DNA of 64,000 bases from Peribacillus butanolivorans (GTDB taxonomy: Bacteria > Bacillota > Bacilli > Bacillales > DSM-1321). The position numbers and the translations under genes are program-made. The notes under the pieces were generated by a model. That model was not told the DNA's origin. It worked only from the letters and a program-made list of their open reading frames with translations, and made no database searches. Positions 1 to 8,121 of the stretch are shown here, piece by piece. Location: contig NZ_LGYA01000001.1 of NCBI RefSeq assembly GCF_001273755.1, positions 1,114,683 through 1,178,682 on the forward strand, given 5' to 3'. The first letter of the stretch is position 1; each line of letters begins with the position of its first letter.

Positions 1-1
1 C

Positions 2-355
2 AAGGTTGATGAAGGAGGGTATCTCTATATTGTCGACAGGAAAAAAGATTTGATTATTGCAAGTGGTTATAATATTTATCCGCGTGATGTAGAAGAAGTG
101 CTTTATGAACATCCAGCTGTTCAGGAAGCGGTTGTGATCGGAGTTCCGGATACCTATAGAGGAGAGTCCGTTAAAGCAGTGCTTGTTCTTAAAAGTAATC
201 AGAAGGCAAGCGAACAGGAAATCATCGATTATTGCCGTGCAAACCTATCGGCCTATAAGGTCCCGCAACTTGTAGAATTTCGTGAAGAGCTTCCGAAAAC
301 AAATGTCGGAAAGATTTTAAGGCGATCTTTAAGAGAAGAATTTTCTAAAAAATAA
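2..355 (+). CDS. Acyl-CoA ligase (AMP-binding), C-terminal fragment
   Basis: This is the last ~117 residues of an ANL-superfamily acyl-CoA synthetase whose start lies left of the window. The frame is open from base 2. Visible motifs are the hinge/A8 region [20 protein letters not shown] and the C-terminal catalytic-lysine region [13 protein letters not shown]. The protein would activate a carboxylic acid to its CoA thioester with ATP. It sits 72 bases before the TetR gene and probably supplies substrate to the acyl-CoA operon that follows. The exact substrate cannot be read from the C-terminal domain. Confidence 0.9.
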   Translation, partial: KVDEGGYLYIVDRKKDLIIASGYNIYPRDVEEVLYEHPAVQEAVVIGVPDTYRGESVKAVLVLKSNQKASEQEIIDYCRANLSAYKVPQLVEFREELPKTNVGKILRRSLREEFSKK

Positions 356-427
356 TCTGGCTTGATAATACGAAAGCGTATGATATCAATTCACCTGAAA
401 TTTTAAACAGAATGCGAGGATGCTTAC

Positions 428-997
428 ATGAAAGAAAAAATGACAGAAAATAGCATACGTTTATTCGAAAAGAAGGGCTTTAGTGAGACATCTATTCAGG
501 ATATTGTTGAATCGATTGGTGTGACGAAGGGAACGTTTTATTATTACTTTACGAGCAAAGAACAGTTGCTTATGGATATTCATCTGGCTTACATAGATGA
601 GCTCCTAAATGAGCAGGAAAAAATCATTCAGATTCTTGAAAAAAGCTGCAAAGATAAGCTTTTCGAAATGGTTTATATGCTTTTAAAGAGTATCAAAACA
701 AAAAAATCAAGCGCTACGGTCTTTTTTCGTGAAATGAAAAATCTAAGTAAAGAAAAACTGGCTCAGATCCTTCCTAAGCGTGATGAATTCCGTAATAGAA
801 TTGAGCAGTTGCTTAAAGAAGGTATCGAGAGCGGAGAGTTTCGCTCCAATCTCGATACTTCTATCATCTCGTTTGCGATTTTGGGTGTGGCCAATTGGAG
901 CTATCATTGGTTTGATCCAGATGGGGAAAAAACAGATCAGGAAGTGGCAAGGATTTTTATGGGAATGATTTTACAGGGAATTGAAGCAGGAAGATAA
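428..997 (+). CDS. TetR/AcrR family regulator of the acyl-CoA operon
   Basis: A 189-residue TetR-type repressor. The helix-turn-helix spans about residues 21-41 (TSIQDIVESIGVTKGTFYYY), followed by the usual KEQLL helix and a divergent ligand-binding C-terminal domain. The length is normal for the family. It lies directly upstream of, and co-oriented with, 3-hydroxyacyl-CoA dehydrogenase and the remaining acyl-CoA genes, and a perfect 16-bp palindrome begins seven bases after its stop codon. By analogy with FadR (YsiA) of B. subtilis, which releases DNA on binding long-chain acyl-CoA, it is inferred to control this operon. Whether it is FadR itself is not established; the palindrome differs from the FadR site as I remember it. 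Confidence 0.85.
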   Translation: MKEKMTENSIRLFEKKGFSETSIQDIVESIGVTKGTFYYYFTSKEQLLMDIHLAYIDELLNEQEKIIQILEKSCKDKLFEMVYMLLKSIKTKKSSATVFFREMKNLSKEKLAQILPKRDEFRNRIEQLLKEGIESGEFRSNLDTSIISFAILGVANWSYHWFDPDGEKTDQEVARIFMGMILQGIEAGR

Positions 998-1003
998 ATT
1001 ACA

Positions 1004-1019
1004 TACTAACTAGTTAGTA
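1004..1019. promoter_or_regulatory. Perfect 16-bp palindrome, likely TetR operator
   Basis: The sequence TACTAACTAGTTAGTA reads identically on both strands. It lies between the TetR stop (997) and the hydroxyacyl-CoA dehydrogenase start (1037), just ahead of the ribosome binding site. Size, symmetry and position fit a TetR-family operator. The assignment is inferred. Confidence 0.6.
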
Positions 1020-1036
1020 GAAGGGAGAATGACGTT

Positions 1037-1921
1037 ATGCCGAACAAACAAATTAATTCTATAACCGTAATTGGAGCCGGCCAGATGGGGCATCAGATTG
1101 CGATGCTTGCAGCACTTGGAGGATTCGAGACAATTCTCCAGGATGTTCAAGAAAATGCTTTAATAACAGCTAAGGAAAAATTGGAAGATATTTTGGCTAA
1201 GTGGGTCCAAAAAGGAAAATTGACTGAAGATCGTAAACTGGCAGCCTTCAGTCGTCTTCAATATACTACCAATTTGGAAAAGGCGGCAAGCCGGGCGGAT
1301 CTTATCATCGAAGCGATTGTAGAAAAACTTGATGTGAAACAGGAAGTCTTCGCCAAACTAGAGGAGTTGGCACCAGCAGAAACAATTTTTGCGACTAATA
1401 GTTCAACTATCGTCAATAGTCTCCTTTCGGGTGTGACAAATCGTCCAGATAAGTTTATTAATATGCATTTCTTTTTTCCACCTTTAGTAATGGATTGTGT
1501 TGAAGTTGTCATGAGTGATCAAACATCTGAAGAAACAGCAAAGCTTGCAATGGAAGTAACTCAGAAAATGAACAGGACAGGCATTTTATTACGGAAAGAA
1601 ATATCAGGTTTTGTTGCCAATCGAATTTTAGGTGCACTACAGCGTGAAGCCTTATTTCTGTATGAAGAAGGAATCGTTGATTACAAGGATATCGATTTAA
1701 TTTGTCGAAAAGCATTAAGCCATCCAATCGGCCCGTTTGAACTGATGGACTTATCAGGTATTGATGTAAGTTATTTCGTCATGAAACAGCAATATGACGA
1801 AACTGGAAATCCTGAAGATAAACCAAATGTTTGTATTGAAGAAAAGGTGAAACAAGGACATCTAGGACGGAAAACAGGTAAGGGCTGGTATGACTATCCA
1901 AACAAAGGAGTGAAAAAATGA
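1037..1921 (+). CDS. 3-hydroxyacyl-CoA (3-hydroxybutyryl-CoA type) dehydrogenase
   Basis: A 294-residue NAD-dependent short 3-hydroxyacyl-CoA dehydrogenase that oxidises L-3-hydroxyacyl-CoA to 3-ketoacyl-CoA. The Rossmann motif GAGQMG is at residues 13-18, the catalytic-type histidine is H144, and the C-terminal dimer domain is present (PFELMDLSGIDV, LGRKTGKGWYDY). The family segment HFFNP is here HFFFP, so the usual asparagine is a phenylalanine. The ribosome binding site GAAGGGAG precedes the ATG. The stop overlaps the next start (ATGA), which implies translational coupling with the enoyl-CoA hydratase. Confidence 0.9.
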   Translation: MPNKQINSITVIGAGQMGHQIAMLAALGGFETILQDVQENALITAKEKLEDILAKWVQKGKLTEDRKLAAFSRLQYTTNLEKAASRADLIIEAIVEKLDVKQEVFAKLEELAPAETIFATNSSTIVNSLLSGVTNRPDKFINMHFFFPPLVMDCVEVVMSDQTSEETAKLAMEVTQKMNRTGILLRKEISGFVANRILGALQREALFLYEEGIVDYKDIDLICRKALSHPIGPFELMDLSGIDVSYFVMKQQYDETGNPEDKPNVCIEEKVKQGHLGRKTGKGWYDYPNKGVKK

Positions 1922-2697
1922 GAAATTTAGTGAGAGTGGAAAAGGAAAATAAGCTTGCTATTGTAACCATTGATAATCCTCCATTAAACGTAATCAGTAA
2001 AAATGTATTTAAGGGTTTGTTGGAAGTATTTACTGAGCTTGAAGAAGATAATGAAACGGTAGCAGTACTCATTACTGGTGCAGGCGATATTGCATTTGCT
2101 GCAGGTGCGGATATAAAAGAATTTCCACAAATGATGGGAAATCCGAATATGAAAGAAACTGTAAAGGAAAGTCATGCAATCTTAAATAAAATTGATACTT
2201 TTCCTAAACCGACGATTGCTGTCTTAAACGGTATGACTTTAGGAGGCGGATGCGAACTAGCTCTGGCCTGCGATTTGCGGGTAGCCGAAGCACAGGTGCA
2301 AATCGGCCTGCCGGAAGTGAAATTAGGCTTATTTCCAGGAGCTGGGGGTACACAGCGGTTGTCTAGACTTGTTGGGAATGCAAAAGCAAAGGAAATTATT
2401 TTTACCGGTGATTCACTTAATGCAAAAGAAGCAGAAAAGATAGGGCTCGTCAATAAAGTCGTCGAGCAGGGATGCGGGTTAACAGAGGCAAAAAATTTAG
2501 CCTCACGAATGACGAGACATTCACTTCAGGCGCTTTCGAGAATTAAAAAGGCTATAAATGAAGGAAGCGAATCGACACTTGAACAAGGATTAGAGATTGA
2601 AACAAATCTTTTTGAAGAAATCTTCCAAACTGAAGATGTGAAAGAAGGAGTTTCAGCATTCTTAGATAAGCGGAAACCTGCTTTCTTACATCGATAA
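1918..2697 (+). CDS. Enoyl-CoA hydratase
   Basis: A 259-residue crotonase-fold protein. The oxyanion-hole segment (FAAGADIKEF) lies near residue 65. Both glutamates used for water addition in classical hydratases are present: E113 in GGGCELALACD and E133 in GLPEVKLGLFPGAGGTQRL. It is therefore expected to hydrate 2-enoyl-CoA to 3-hydroxyacyl-CoA, the reaction just before that of the dehydrogenase with which it overlaps by four bases. The chain-length preference is unknown. The length and C-terminal lid (FLDKRKPAF) are normal. Confidence 0.9.
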   Translation: MRNLVRVEKENKLAIVTIDNPPLNVISKNVFKGLLEVFTELEEDNETVAVLITGAGDIAFAAGADIKEFPQMMGNPNMKETVKESHAILNKIDTFPKPTIAVLNGMTLGGGCELALACDLRVAEAQVQIGLPEVKLGLFPGAGGTQRLSRLVGNAKAKEIIFTGDSLNAKEAEKIGLVNKVVEQGCGLTEAKNLASRMTRHSLQALSRIKKAINEGSESTLEQGLEIETNLFEEIFQTEDVKEGVSAFLDKRKPAFLHR

Positions 2698-2713
2698 AAC
2701 AAGGAGGGACATA

Positions 2714-3115
2714 ATGCATGAATTAAAAGTTAACGTCCGCTTTTCAGAAACGGATGCCTTGGGCCATATCAATAACACAAGTTATTTTATTTACCTCGAA
2801 GAAGCCCGTATGAAATTTTTTGAAGCGTTGGGATTAGCAACAAATGTCGAAAAGTGGAACTTTTTGCTTGCTTCCACAAAATGCGATTTTATTTCTCAGG
2901 GGTATTTTAACCAGCTTTTAACTATTCGAACATATTTGACAAAGGTAGGGACGAAAAGCTGTGAAATGGTCCATGACATCTATTGTTCACAAACTGGAGA
3001 GGCCATTGCAAAGGGGAGTGCGGTCTTAGTTTGTTTCAATTTTACTGAACAGAAAAGTGAACCTATTCCTGAAATGATAAAAGATACGCTTATCTCACAT
3101 CTTGTTCATACCTAG
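2714..3115 (+). CDS. Hot-dog fold acyl-CoA thioesterase (4HBT/YbgC-like)
   Basis: A 133-residue single hot-dog domain protein. The N-terminal signature RFSETDALGHINNTSYFIYL carries the active-site aspartate D14 and the HINN turn typical of 4-hydroxybenzoyl-CoA/YbgC-type thioesterases. It would hydrolyse an acyl-CoA to free acid and CoA, perhaps to relieve trapped intermediates of the operon. AAGGAGGG precedes the ATG with good spacing. It lies 16 bases after the hydratase stop in the same transcript. The substrate is not predictable. Confidence 0.85.
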   Translation: MHELKVNVRFSETDALGHINNTSYFIYLEEARMKFFEALGLATNVEKWNFLLASTKCDFISQGYFNQLLTIRTYLTKVGTKSCEMVHDIYCSQTGEAIAKGSAVLVCFNFTEQKSEPIPEMIKDTLISHLVHT

Positions 3116-3145
3116 ATTCTCTAAAGTGTAAAGGGGTGAAGGAAA

Positions 3146-4207
3146 TTGGTTGATGATACGATTCCTGTTCGTTCCGGGGAGGAACTGAATTTAAGAACAT
3201 TAGAAGATTTTCTGAGAAAAAATGTCATGGACCTACCAAATGAACCGTTAGAACTGCAACAGTTTTCTACAGGGTATTCCAATTTGACCTATCAGTTGAA
3301 GATGGGAGAGTGGGAAGCTGTATTAAGGAGACCGCCGCTTGGTCCTGTTGCTCCAAAGGCACATGATATGAAACGGGAACACCATATTCTTTCATCAATC
3401 AACCCGTATTTTCAAGCAGCTCCTGAACCTATACTGTTTTCGGATGATGATTCAATCGTCGGATCTCCCTTTTTTCTAATGGAAAGAAAACATGGAGTTG
3501 TAATAGATTCTAAGTTTCCCGAAGGAGTCGAACCGACTTCAGAGAGGTGTCGTCAGCTTTCTTATGTCATGGTTAATCAGCTTGCTGACCTCCATTCAAT
3601 TCCATATGAGAAAACGGGATTAGCGGAAATCTCCAAGCCTGAAGGGTTTATCGAGAGACAAGTACACGGTTGGATTTCCCGATATGAGCGGGCAAAGACA
3701 GATGAAATCAAAGAAGTAGGGCCACTTATCGATTATTTGCAAAAGAATATACCTCAGTATAGCCAAACTTCCATTATCCATTATGACTACAAGATTAATA
3801 ATGCAATGTTTAACCAAAACCTAAGCGAAATGGTAGGATTATTTGATTGGGAAATGTCCACCGTTGGCGATCCGCTGGCAGATTTAGGAGTTGCTTTGAG
3901 CTATTGGACTGAAAGCAGTGACCCAGAATTGATTAAATTCGGTTTGGGACAAGCGTCAGTTACAACCTTGGATGGTTTTCTGACCCGACAAGAATTTATT
4001 GAAGCCTATGCAGTGAGAAGTGGCAGGAGTGTTTCCAACATCGATTTTTATTTAACCTTTGGATACTTTAAGTTAGCTGTCATCCTTCAGCAAATCTATT
4101 ATCGTTATAATAAAGGACAGACCAATGATCTCCGCTTTTCTAAACTTGGAACAACGGTCAAAAGCTTAATCATCCATGCAGCTCATGTTGCGGCGAAGGA
4201 AGCTTGA
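3146..4207 (+). CDS. APH-family phosphotransferase, ACAD10/11- and LvaA-like
   Basis: A 353-residue small-molecule kinase of the aminoglycoside-phosphotransferase fold. The catalytic loop HYDYKINN (H212, D214, N219) fits HxDxxxxN. The magnesium-binding aspartate is D234 in LFDWEMSTVGDPLADLG, a run close to that of the kinase domains fused to acyl-CoA dehydrogenases in ACAD10/ACAD11. Translation starts at TTG (3146) behind GGGGTGAAGG. Relatives phosphorylate hydroxyacyl-CoAs: LvaA makes 4-phosphovaleryl-CoA in levulinate catabolism. Its position among acyl-CoA enzymes makes an acyl-CoA-type substrate more likely than an antibiotic. Function is inferred; the fold is clear. Confidence 0.8.
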   Translation: MVDDTIPVRSGEELNLRTLEDFLRKNVMDLPNEPLELQQFSTGYSNLTYQLKMGEWEAVLRRPPLGPVAPKAHDMKREHHILSSINPYFQAAPEPILFSDDDSIVGSPFFLMERKHGVVIDSKFPEGVEPTSERCRQLSYVMVNQLADLHSIPYEKTGLAEISKPEGFIERQVHGWISRYERAKTDEIKEVGPLIDYLQKNIPQYSQTSIIHYDYKINNAMFNQNLSEMVGLFDWEMSTVGDPLADLGVALSYWTESSDPELIKFGLGQASVTTLDGFLTRQEFIEAYAVRSGRSVSNIDFYLTFGYFKLAVILQQIYYRYNKGQTNDLRFSKLGTTVKSLIIHAAHVAAKEA

Positions 4208-4211
4208 GAAT

Positions 4212-4970
4212 ATGGGACATATACAAAACATACATTTGCTATTAAAAAAAGAAGAGATAGATAGGGAAAAGCTTTTAGAAGGAGAGAAAGTGGCCATCAT
4301 CCTGGATGTTTTATTAGCGACTACAACTATCATTTCATCTCTTCATAATGGAGCCCGACAAGTAATTCCTGTCCTTAACCCTGTAGACGCCCTATTGAGA
4401 AGCAAGGAATTGGATCATGAGGATTATATATTGGCAGGAGAACTTAAAGCTAAGCCGGTTGAGGGATTCATGTATCCGAGTCCGACGCTTTTGAGTAAAT
4501 TAGTTCTCAATAAAACGCTTGTATTATCTACGACTAATGGGACGGTTGCAATGAGAAACTCTGCTGCAGCCAAAAAGGTGTATATAGCGTCCTTGTTAAA
4601 TAATCCCTCTGTTGCTGAAAAAATAAAAAAAGATCATCAGACCGAAACGATTATTATCGTTTGTTCGGGGAATTCGGGTGAATTTAGTTTGGAAGACTTT
4701 TACGGAGCAGGCCATTTGATAGAGTGCTTGATTACTGGAGCACAAGGAACGTTCAGTCTGAATGATGCAGCAATTGCTGCTTGCACTTTTTATCAGACGA
4801 ATACCGACAATACTTTTGATATTCTTCAATCATCACATGTCGGGCAGCTGTTTGATAAACATGAATTGATTGATGATTTGAAATTGGCTTCTCAAAAAGG
4901 TTCGATAAATCTTGTTCCTGAGTTGATAGATGGGAGAATCGAAGCTGAATTGAAAAGGCAGGAAACGTAA
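4212..4970 (+). CDS. ComB-type 2-phosphosulfolactate phosphatase family protein (divergent)
   Basis: About 252 residues, recognisable as the ComB phosphatase family by DVLLATTT (residues 32-39), LAGELKAKP near 75-82 and STTNGT (106-111). ComB hydrolyses 2-phosphosulfolactate; Bacillus uses the reaction to make spore sulfolactate. As I recall the family, the first two motifs usually carry arginines (DVLRATTT, LAGER) that are leucine here, so the substrate may differ. No ComA-like synthase is nearby. The ATG at 4212 follows GAAGGAAG in the preceding gene's tail; a start at 4176 would overlap that gene by 32 bases and lacks a site. It may dephosphorylate a product of the kinase next door. Confidence 0.7.
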   Translation: MGHIQNIHLLLKKEEIDREKLLEGEKVAIILDVLLATTTIISSLHNGARQVIPVLNPVDALLRSKELDHEDYILAGELKAKPVEGFMYPSPTLLSKLVLNKTLVLSTTNGTVAMRNSAAAKKVYIASLLNNPSVAEKIKKDHQTETIIIVCSGNSGEFSLEDFYGAGHLIECLITGAQGTFSLNDAAIAACTFYQTNTDNTFDILQSSHVGQLFDKHELIDDLKLASQKGSINLVPELIDGRIEAELKRQET

Positions 4971-5006
4971 TAACATGTTATCAAATTCAGTTGAAGAGGT
5001 GAAGGA

Positions 5007-5786
5007 ATGAGGTTTTTACAGTCAATAGCGGTGGTAACAGGTGCAGGATCTGGAATTGGAAAGGCTACAGCAATGCGCTTATCGGACGAAGGAGCAAAGG
5101 TTTTATTAGTGGGCCGGACGAAAGGAAAGCTGAAGGGAGTAGCTGCTGAAATCAATGCCCGGCACACAATTCCCGTGGCCGATATTTTTCCTGCAGATGT
5201 GACGGAAGAGGAAGATATAAAAGAGTTGGCGCTGTATGTAAAAGAACAATATCGGGATCTTCATATTTTAATCAACAACGCAGGTGGATCGAAATCCTCG
5301 AAGCTTTTGGATACCTCTACAGATGATTGGGATATGATTCAAGATGTCAATTTAAAAAGTGTCTTTCTTGTTTCGAAGTACTTAGGAAAAGTGATGGAAG
5401 AAGGTGCTAGAAATGGGAATGGTGACTCCGTTAACCGGGCAATCGTGAATGTTGCTTCACTCTCAGGACATCAGGCTGGAGCGTTTATCCCACATTACAG
5501 CTCCGCTAAAGCAGGAGTAATCAGTTTGACTAAATCTCTAGCACTGGAATTAGCTGGAGTTGGCATACGTGTCAATTCCGTATCACCTGGGTTTATTGAA
5601 ACACCCTTAACAGAGGATGGTCTGCAGAATGAAAAATTCGTAAAGTCCATTCAACGGAACACGGCTCTGGAAAGAGTAGGTAAAGCGGAGGAAATTAGTA
5701 ATGTCATTACGTTTGCTGCTTCGCCGGAAGCTTCCTATATGACAGGAACCGACATCTTGGTCGACGGCGGCTGGTTGATTAAGTAG
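5007..5786 (+). CDS. SDR family oxidoreductase
   Basis: A 259-residue classical short-chain dehydrogenase/reductase. The cofactor motif TGAGSGIG occupies residues 11-18, NNAGG lies near 89-93, and the catalytic pair is Y164 and K168 (YSSAK). The C-terminal end MTGTDILVDGGW is typical of FabG-like enzymes. It would oxidise or reduce a hydroxy/keto group with NAD(P), plausibly on an acyl-CoA given the operon. The start ATG follows AGGTGAAGGA. A shorter gap (36 bases) links it to the ComB-like gene and 16 bases to the next crotonase, so one transcript is likely. Confidence 0.85.
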   Translation: MRFLQSIAVVTGAGSGIGKATAMRLSDEGAKVLLVGRTKGKLKGVAAEINARHTIPVADIFPADVTEEEDIKELALYVKEQYRDLHILINNAGGSKSSKLLDTSTDDWDMIQDVNLKSVFLVSKYLGKVMEEGARNGNGDSVNRAIVNVASLSGHQAGAFIPHYSSAKAGVISLTKSLALELAGVGIRVNSVSPGFIETPLTEDGLQNEKFVKSIQRNTALERVGKAEEISNVITFAASPEASYMTGTDILVDGGWLIK

Positions 5787-5802
5787 AAAAGGGGATGGGT
5801 AA

Positions 5803-6582
5803 ATGTTAAAAGAACACTTATTAACAGAAGTAAATAATAATGTATTAATCGTGACTTTGAATCGTCCTGAACGCTTGAATGCCTTTAGCCCAGATATGAT
5901 CTCAAACTTAACGAAAACGATTACCGATGTTAAGCACAAGCCTCATATAAGGGCCGTTGTCATCAAAGGGGCTGGACGTTCTTTTACTGCAGGAGGAGAC
6001 GTTAAGTCGATGGGGCAAGCCTCGGCAGGACAATTGTATGATCATGTTGGTAAAATGAATGATTGCATTTTGGCGATGGATTCTTCTGAGGTTCCTATTA
6101 TTGCTGCAGTTCATGGATTTGCGGCAGGAGCTGGTTTCAATTTGGCACTCGCATGCGATTTAATTGTGGCTTCTGATGATAGTCAATTTGCTATGAGTTT
6201 TTCACAGGTGGGCTTGATTTCAGACGGAGGAGGTTCGTACTTTTTACCAAAATTAGTAGGTCCTCATCTTGCAAAGCAGCTCTTCTTTTCGGCTGAACCG
6301 ATTTCGGCCGAGCGCTTATATCAGTTAGGTGTCATTAATTATTTATTTCCACTAAATCAACTAGAAGAAGAAACGTTGAAACTTGCTGACAACCTTGCCA
6401 ATGGACCGACAAAGGCATTTGGAATGATGAAAAAACTCGTTAGTCATTCATTTACAGCCACACTAGATGAAATACTCGAACAGGAACGAATTACCCAAAC
6501 CTTGATGGCGTCTACAGAAGATCATCTAGAAGGAGTAGCGGCATTCAAAGAAAAGCGTAAACCTGAATTTACTGGAAACTAA
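5803..6582 (+). CDS. Enoyl-CoA hydratase/isomerase, PaaG-like
   Basis: A 259-residue crotonase-superfamily protein with the oxyanion loop FTAGGDVKSM. The two hydratase glutamates are absent: the first position is N113 (GAGFNLALACD) and the second region reads FSQVGLISDGGGSYFLP, with an aspartate (D141) as in PaaG/isomerase-type crotonases. An enoyl- or ring-isomerase role is therefore more likely than simple hydration. It is the second crotonase of the operon, so the two probably catalyse different steps. The C-terminal FKEKRKPEF is a normal family ending. Confidence 0.85.
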   Translation: MLKEHLLTEVNNNVLIVTLNRPERLNAFSPDMISNLTKTITDVKHKPHIRAVVIKGAGRSFTAGGDVKSMGQASAGQLYDHVGKMNDCILAMDSSEVPIIAAVHGFAAGAGFNLALACDLIVASDDSQFAMSFSQVGLISDGGGSYFLPKLVGPHLAKQLFFSAEPISAERLYQLGVINYLFPLNQLEEETLKLADNLANGPTKAFGMMKKLVSHSFTATLDEILEQERITQTLMASTEDHLEGVAAFKEKRKPEFTGN

Positions 6583-6597
6583 CAAGGGGGAACAGTG

Positions 6598-7575
6598 ATG
6601 AAAGCCATTCAATTTGAAGAATACGGTGGACCGGAAGTACTGAAAATGACTGATAAAGAAAAGCCGGTGCCAACTGGACATGAAGTGCTGATTGAAATTG
6701 ACTGTGTCGGCGTTAATTATGCCGATACAGCGAGAAGGGAGGGGCAATATGTGGTTCCTACACCACTACCTTTCATACCAGGTGCGGAAATAGCTGGAGT
6801 GGTGGTGGAGGTTGGTGAAGAAGTAACCAAAATCAAACCGGGGACAAGGGTCGTGAGTCTGATTGAAGCGGGAGGGTATGCCGAATATGCCTTATCGGAT
6901 GAATTCTCTGCAATTCCTCTTCCTGATGTGATTCAGTTCCATGAAGCTGTTGCCTTACCACTCCAAGGGTTAAGTGCCTATCACATTATAAAAACGATGG
7001 GACGCCTGCAAAAGGGTGAAACGGTGCTTGTCCATGCAGCTGCAGGTGGCGTTGGAACGATTGCGGTCCAGCTTGCCAAAATCTTCGGGGCTGGAAAAGT
7101 AATTGCCACCGCAAGTACTGAGGAAAAGCTGACGCTAGCTAAGAAGCTGGGGGCCGATATTCTCATCAATTACACCAAAGAAGGTTGGGAGCAGGAAGTG
7201 CGTGAAGCCACTGGAGGAAAGGGTGTCGACGTCGCACTGGAAATGGTTGGTGGAGACATATTCAATAAAACACTGAAATGTTTGGCTCCATTTGGCAGAC
7301 TTGTTGTTTTTGGTAATGCTAGCCGTGAGGCATATACGATGAACCCACAGGTTTTAATGCGCCGTAATCAATCTGTGGTAGGTTTTTTCCTGCCGCAGAT
7401 TATGAAAAAACCAGATTTGCTGCTACCGAGCATCAAAGAGCTCTTTTCTTACGTAGCGTCAGGAAAGCTAACGCTGACTATCGGAGGTATTTATCCGTTT
7501 GAACAGGCTGCTGATGTACATGGAGAAATGAACTCACGCCAAACAAAAGGAAAGTTGATTTTGCAGGTTAAATAA
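6598..7575 (+). CDS. Zinc-free quinone oxidoreductase (MDR family)
   Basis: A ~325-residue NADPH:quinone oxidoreductase-like medium-chain reductase. The N-terminal GroES-like domain (GVNYADTARREGQY) lacks the zinc ligands, and the Rossmann motif HAAAGGVGTIAVQLAK begins at residue 146. It may reduce an enone or quinone; some homologues act on enoyl-CoA/enoyl-ACP. ATG 6598 is chosen over GTG 6595 because AAGGGGGAA then has better spacing. It is the last gene of the operon, followed by a terminator hairpin. Confidence 0.85.
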   Translation: MKAIQFEEYGGPEVLKMTDKEKPVPTGHEVLIEIDCVGVNYADTARREGQYVVPTPLPFIPGAEIAGVVVEVGEEVTKIKPGTRVVSLIEAGGYAEYALSDEFSAIPLPDVIQFHEAVALPLQGLSAYHIIKTMGRLQKGETVLVHAAAGGVGTIAVQLAKIFGAGKVIATASTEEKLTLAKKLGADILINYTKEGWEQEVREATGGKGVDVALEMVGGDIFNKTLKCLAPFGRLVVFGNASREAYTMNPQVLMRRNQSVVGFFLPQIMKKPDLLLPSIKELFSYVASGKLTLTIGGIYPFEQAADVHGEMNSRQTKGKLILQVK

Positions 7576-7582
7576 GGAAGGA

Positions 7583-7619
7583 GGGTGTACCGGACTTACC
7601 GGGGACACCCTTATTTTAT
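7583..7619 (+). terminator. Rho-independent terminator of the acyl-CoA operon
   Basis: The arms GGGTGT (7583) and ACACCC (to 7610) enclose a CCGG/CCGG inner pairing and are followed by TTATTTTAT. Confidence 0.75.
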
Positions 7620-7663
7620 GTGGGTATTACTAGTGAATTTTGGCTATATGACTTGTGAGTCAT

Positions 7664-7999
7664 TTAATCCGTTTTAATACTCACATCTTTATCAGGATGC
7701 ATGAAAGGGGCATTTGGGGCTCTTTTTGCCTCTAACAGTTCGCGGTTTTCAGTTGAGTTCCATCCAATATCATTAGTTGGGTGTATCCATTCGTCTCCAG
7801 CCATGATTTCTGGGTCTGTATCTTCGCTCCAATTTTCGAGTGGTGAGTTTTCTGATGCATATTTGCTGTCCCCAATGACGACTCCATACTCATTAACAAA
7901 AGGAGCTTGCGGTTTTATCCCGGTACCTTTAAAGCTCGGTGCGTTAATTTGGTGAGGTTGGGTATCATCCATTATTGGATTATCCAATTTTCTTTTCAT
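7664..7999 (-). CDS. DUF3905 family protein
   Basis: A 111-residue, acidic, soluble protein that I recognise as the Bacillus DUF3905 family from its WIHPTNDIGWNSTENRELLE block and C-terminal MHPDKDVS. The function is unknown. No signal peptide or membrane segment is visible. A good ribosome binding site (AAAGGGAG) lies upstream of the ATG on the minus strand. It converges on the acyl-CoA operon and is divergent from the two tiny ORFs at 8122-8426. The family is largely confined to spore formers, so a spore-related role is conceivable but not shown. Confidence 0.75.
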   Translation of the reverse strand: MKRKLDNPIMDDTQPHQINAPSFKGTGIKPQAPFVNEYGVVIGDSKYASENSPLENWSEDTDPEIMAGDEWIHPTNDIGWNSTENRELLEAKRAPNAPFMHPDKDVSIKTD

Positions 8000-8121
8000 A
8001 AAGTATCTCCCTTTCGTTTTAGGGTTATTTTACTCGACTACCCATATAATATCCCTGAATAATTTTAAGCGGAATTACCCCATTCTAAAAAGTAAAACTT
8101 TTTAAAAAAGGTGGAATGAAC

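Noticed and set aside
367..380. ATACG-AAAG-CGTAT hairpin and cre-like core between the ligase and TetR genes
   Set aside because: The stem is only five base pairs without a T-tract, and the cre match has five mismatches.
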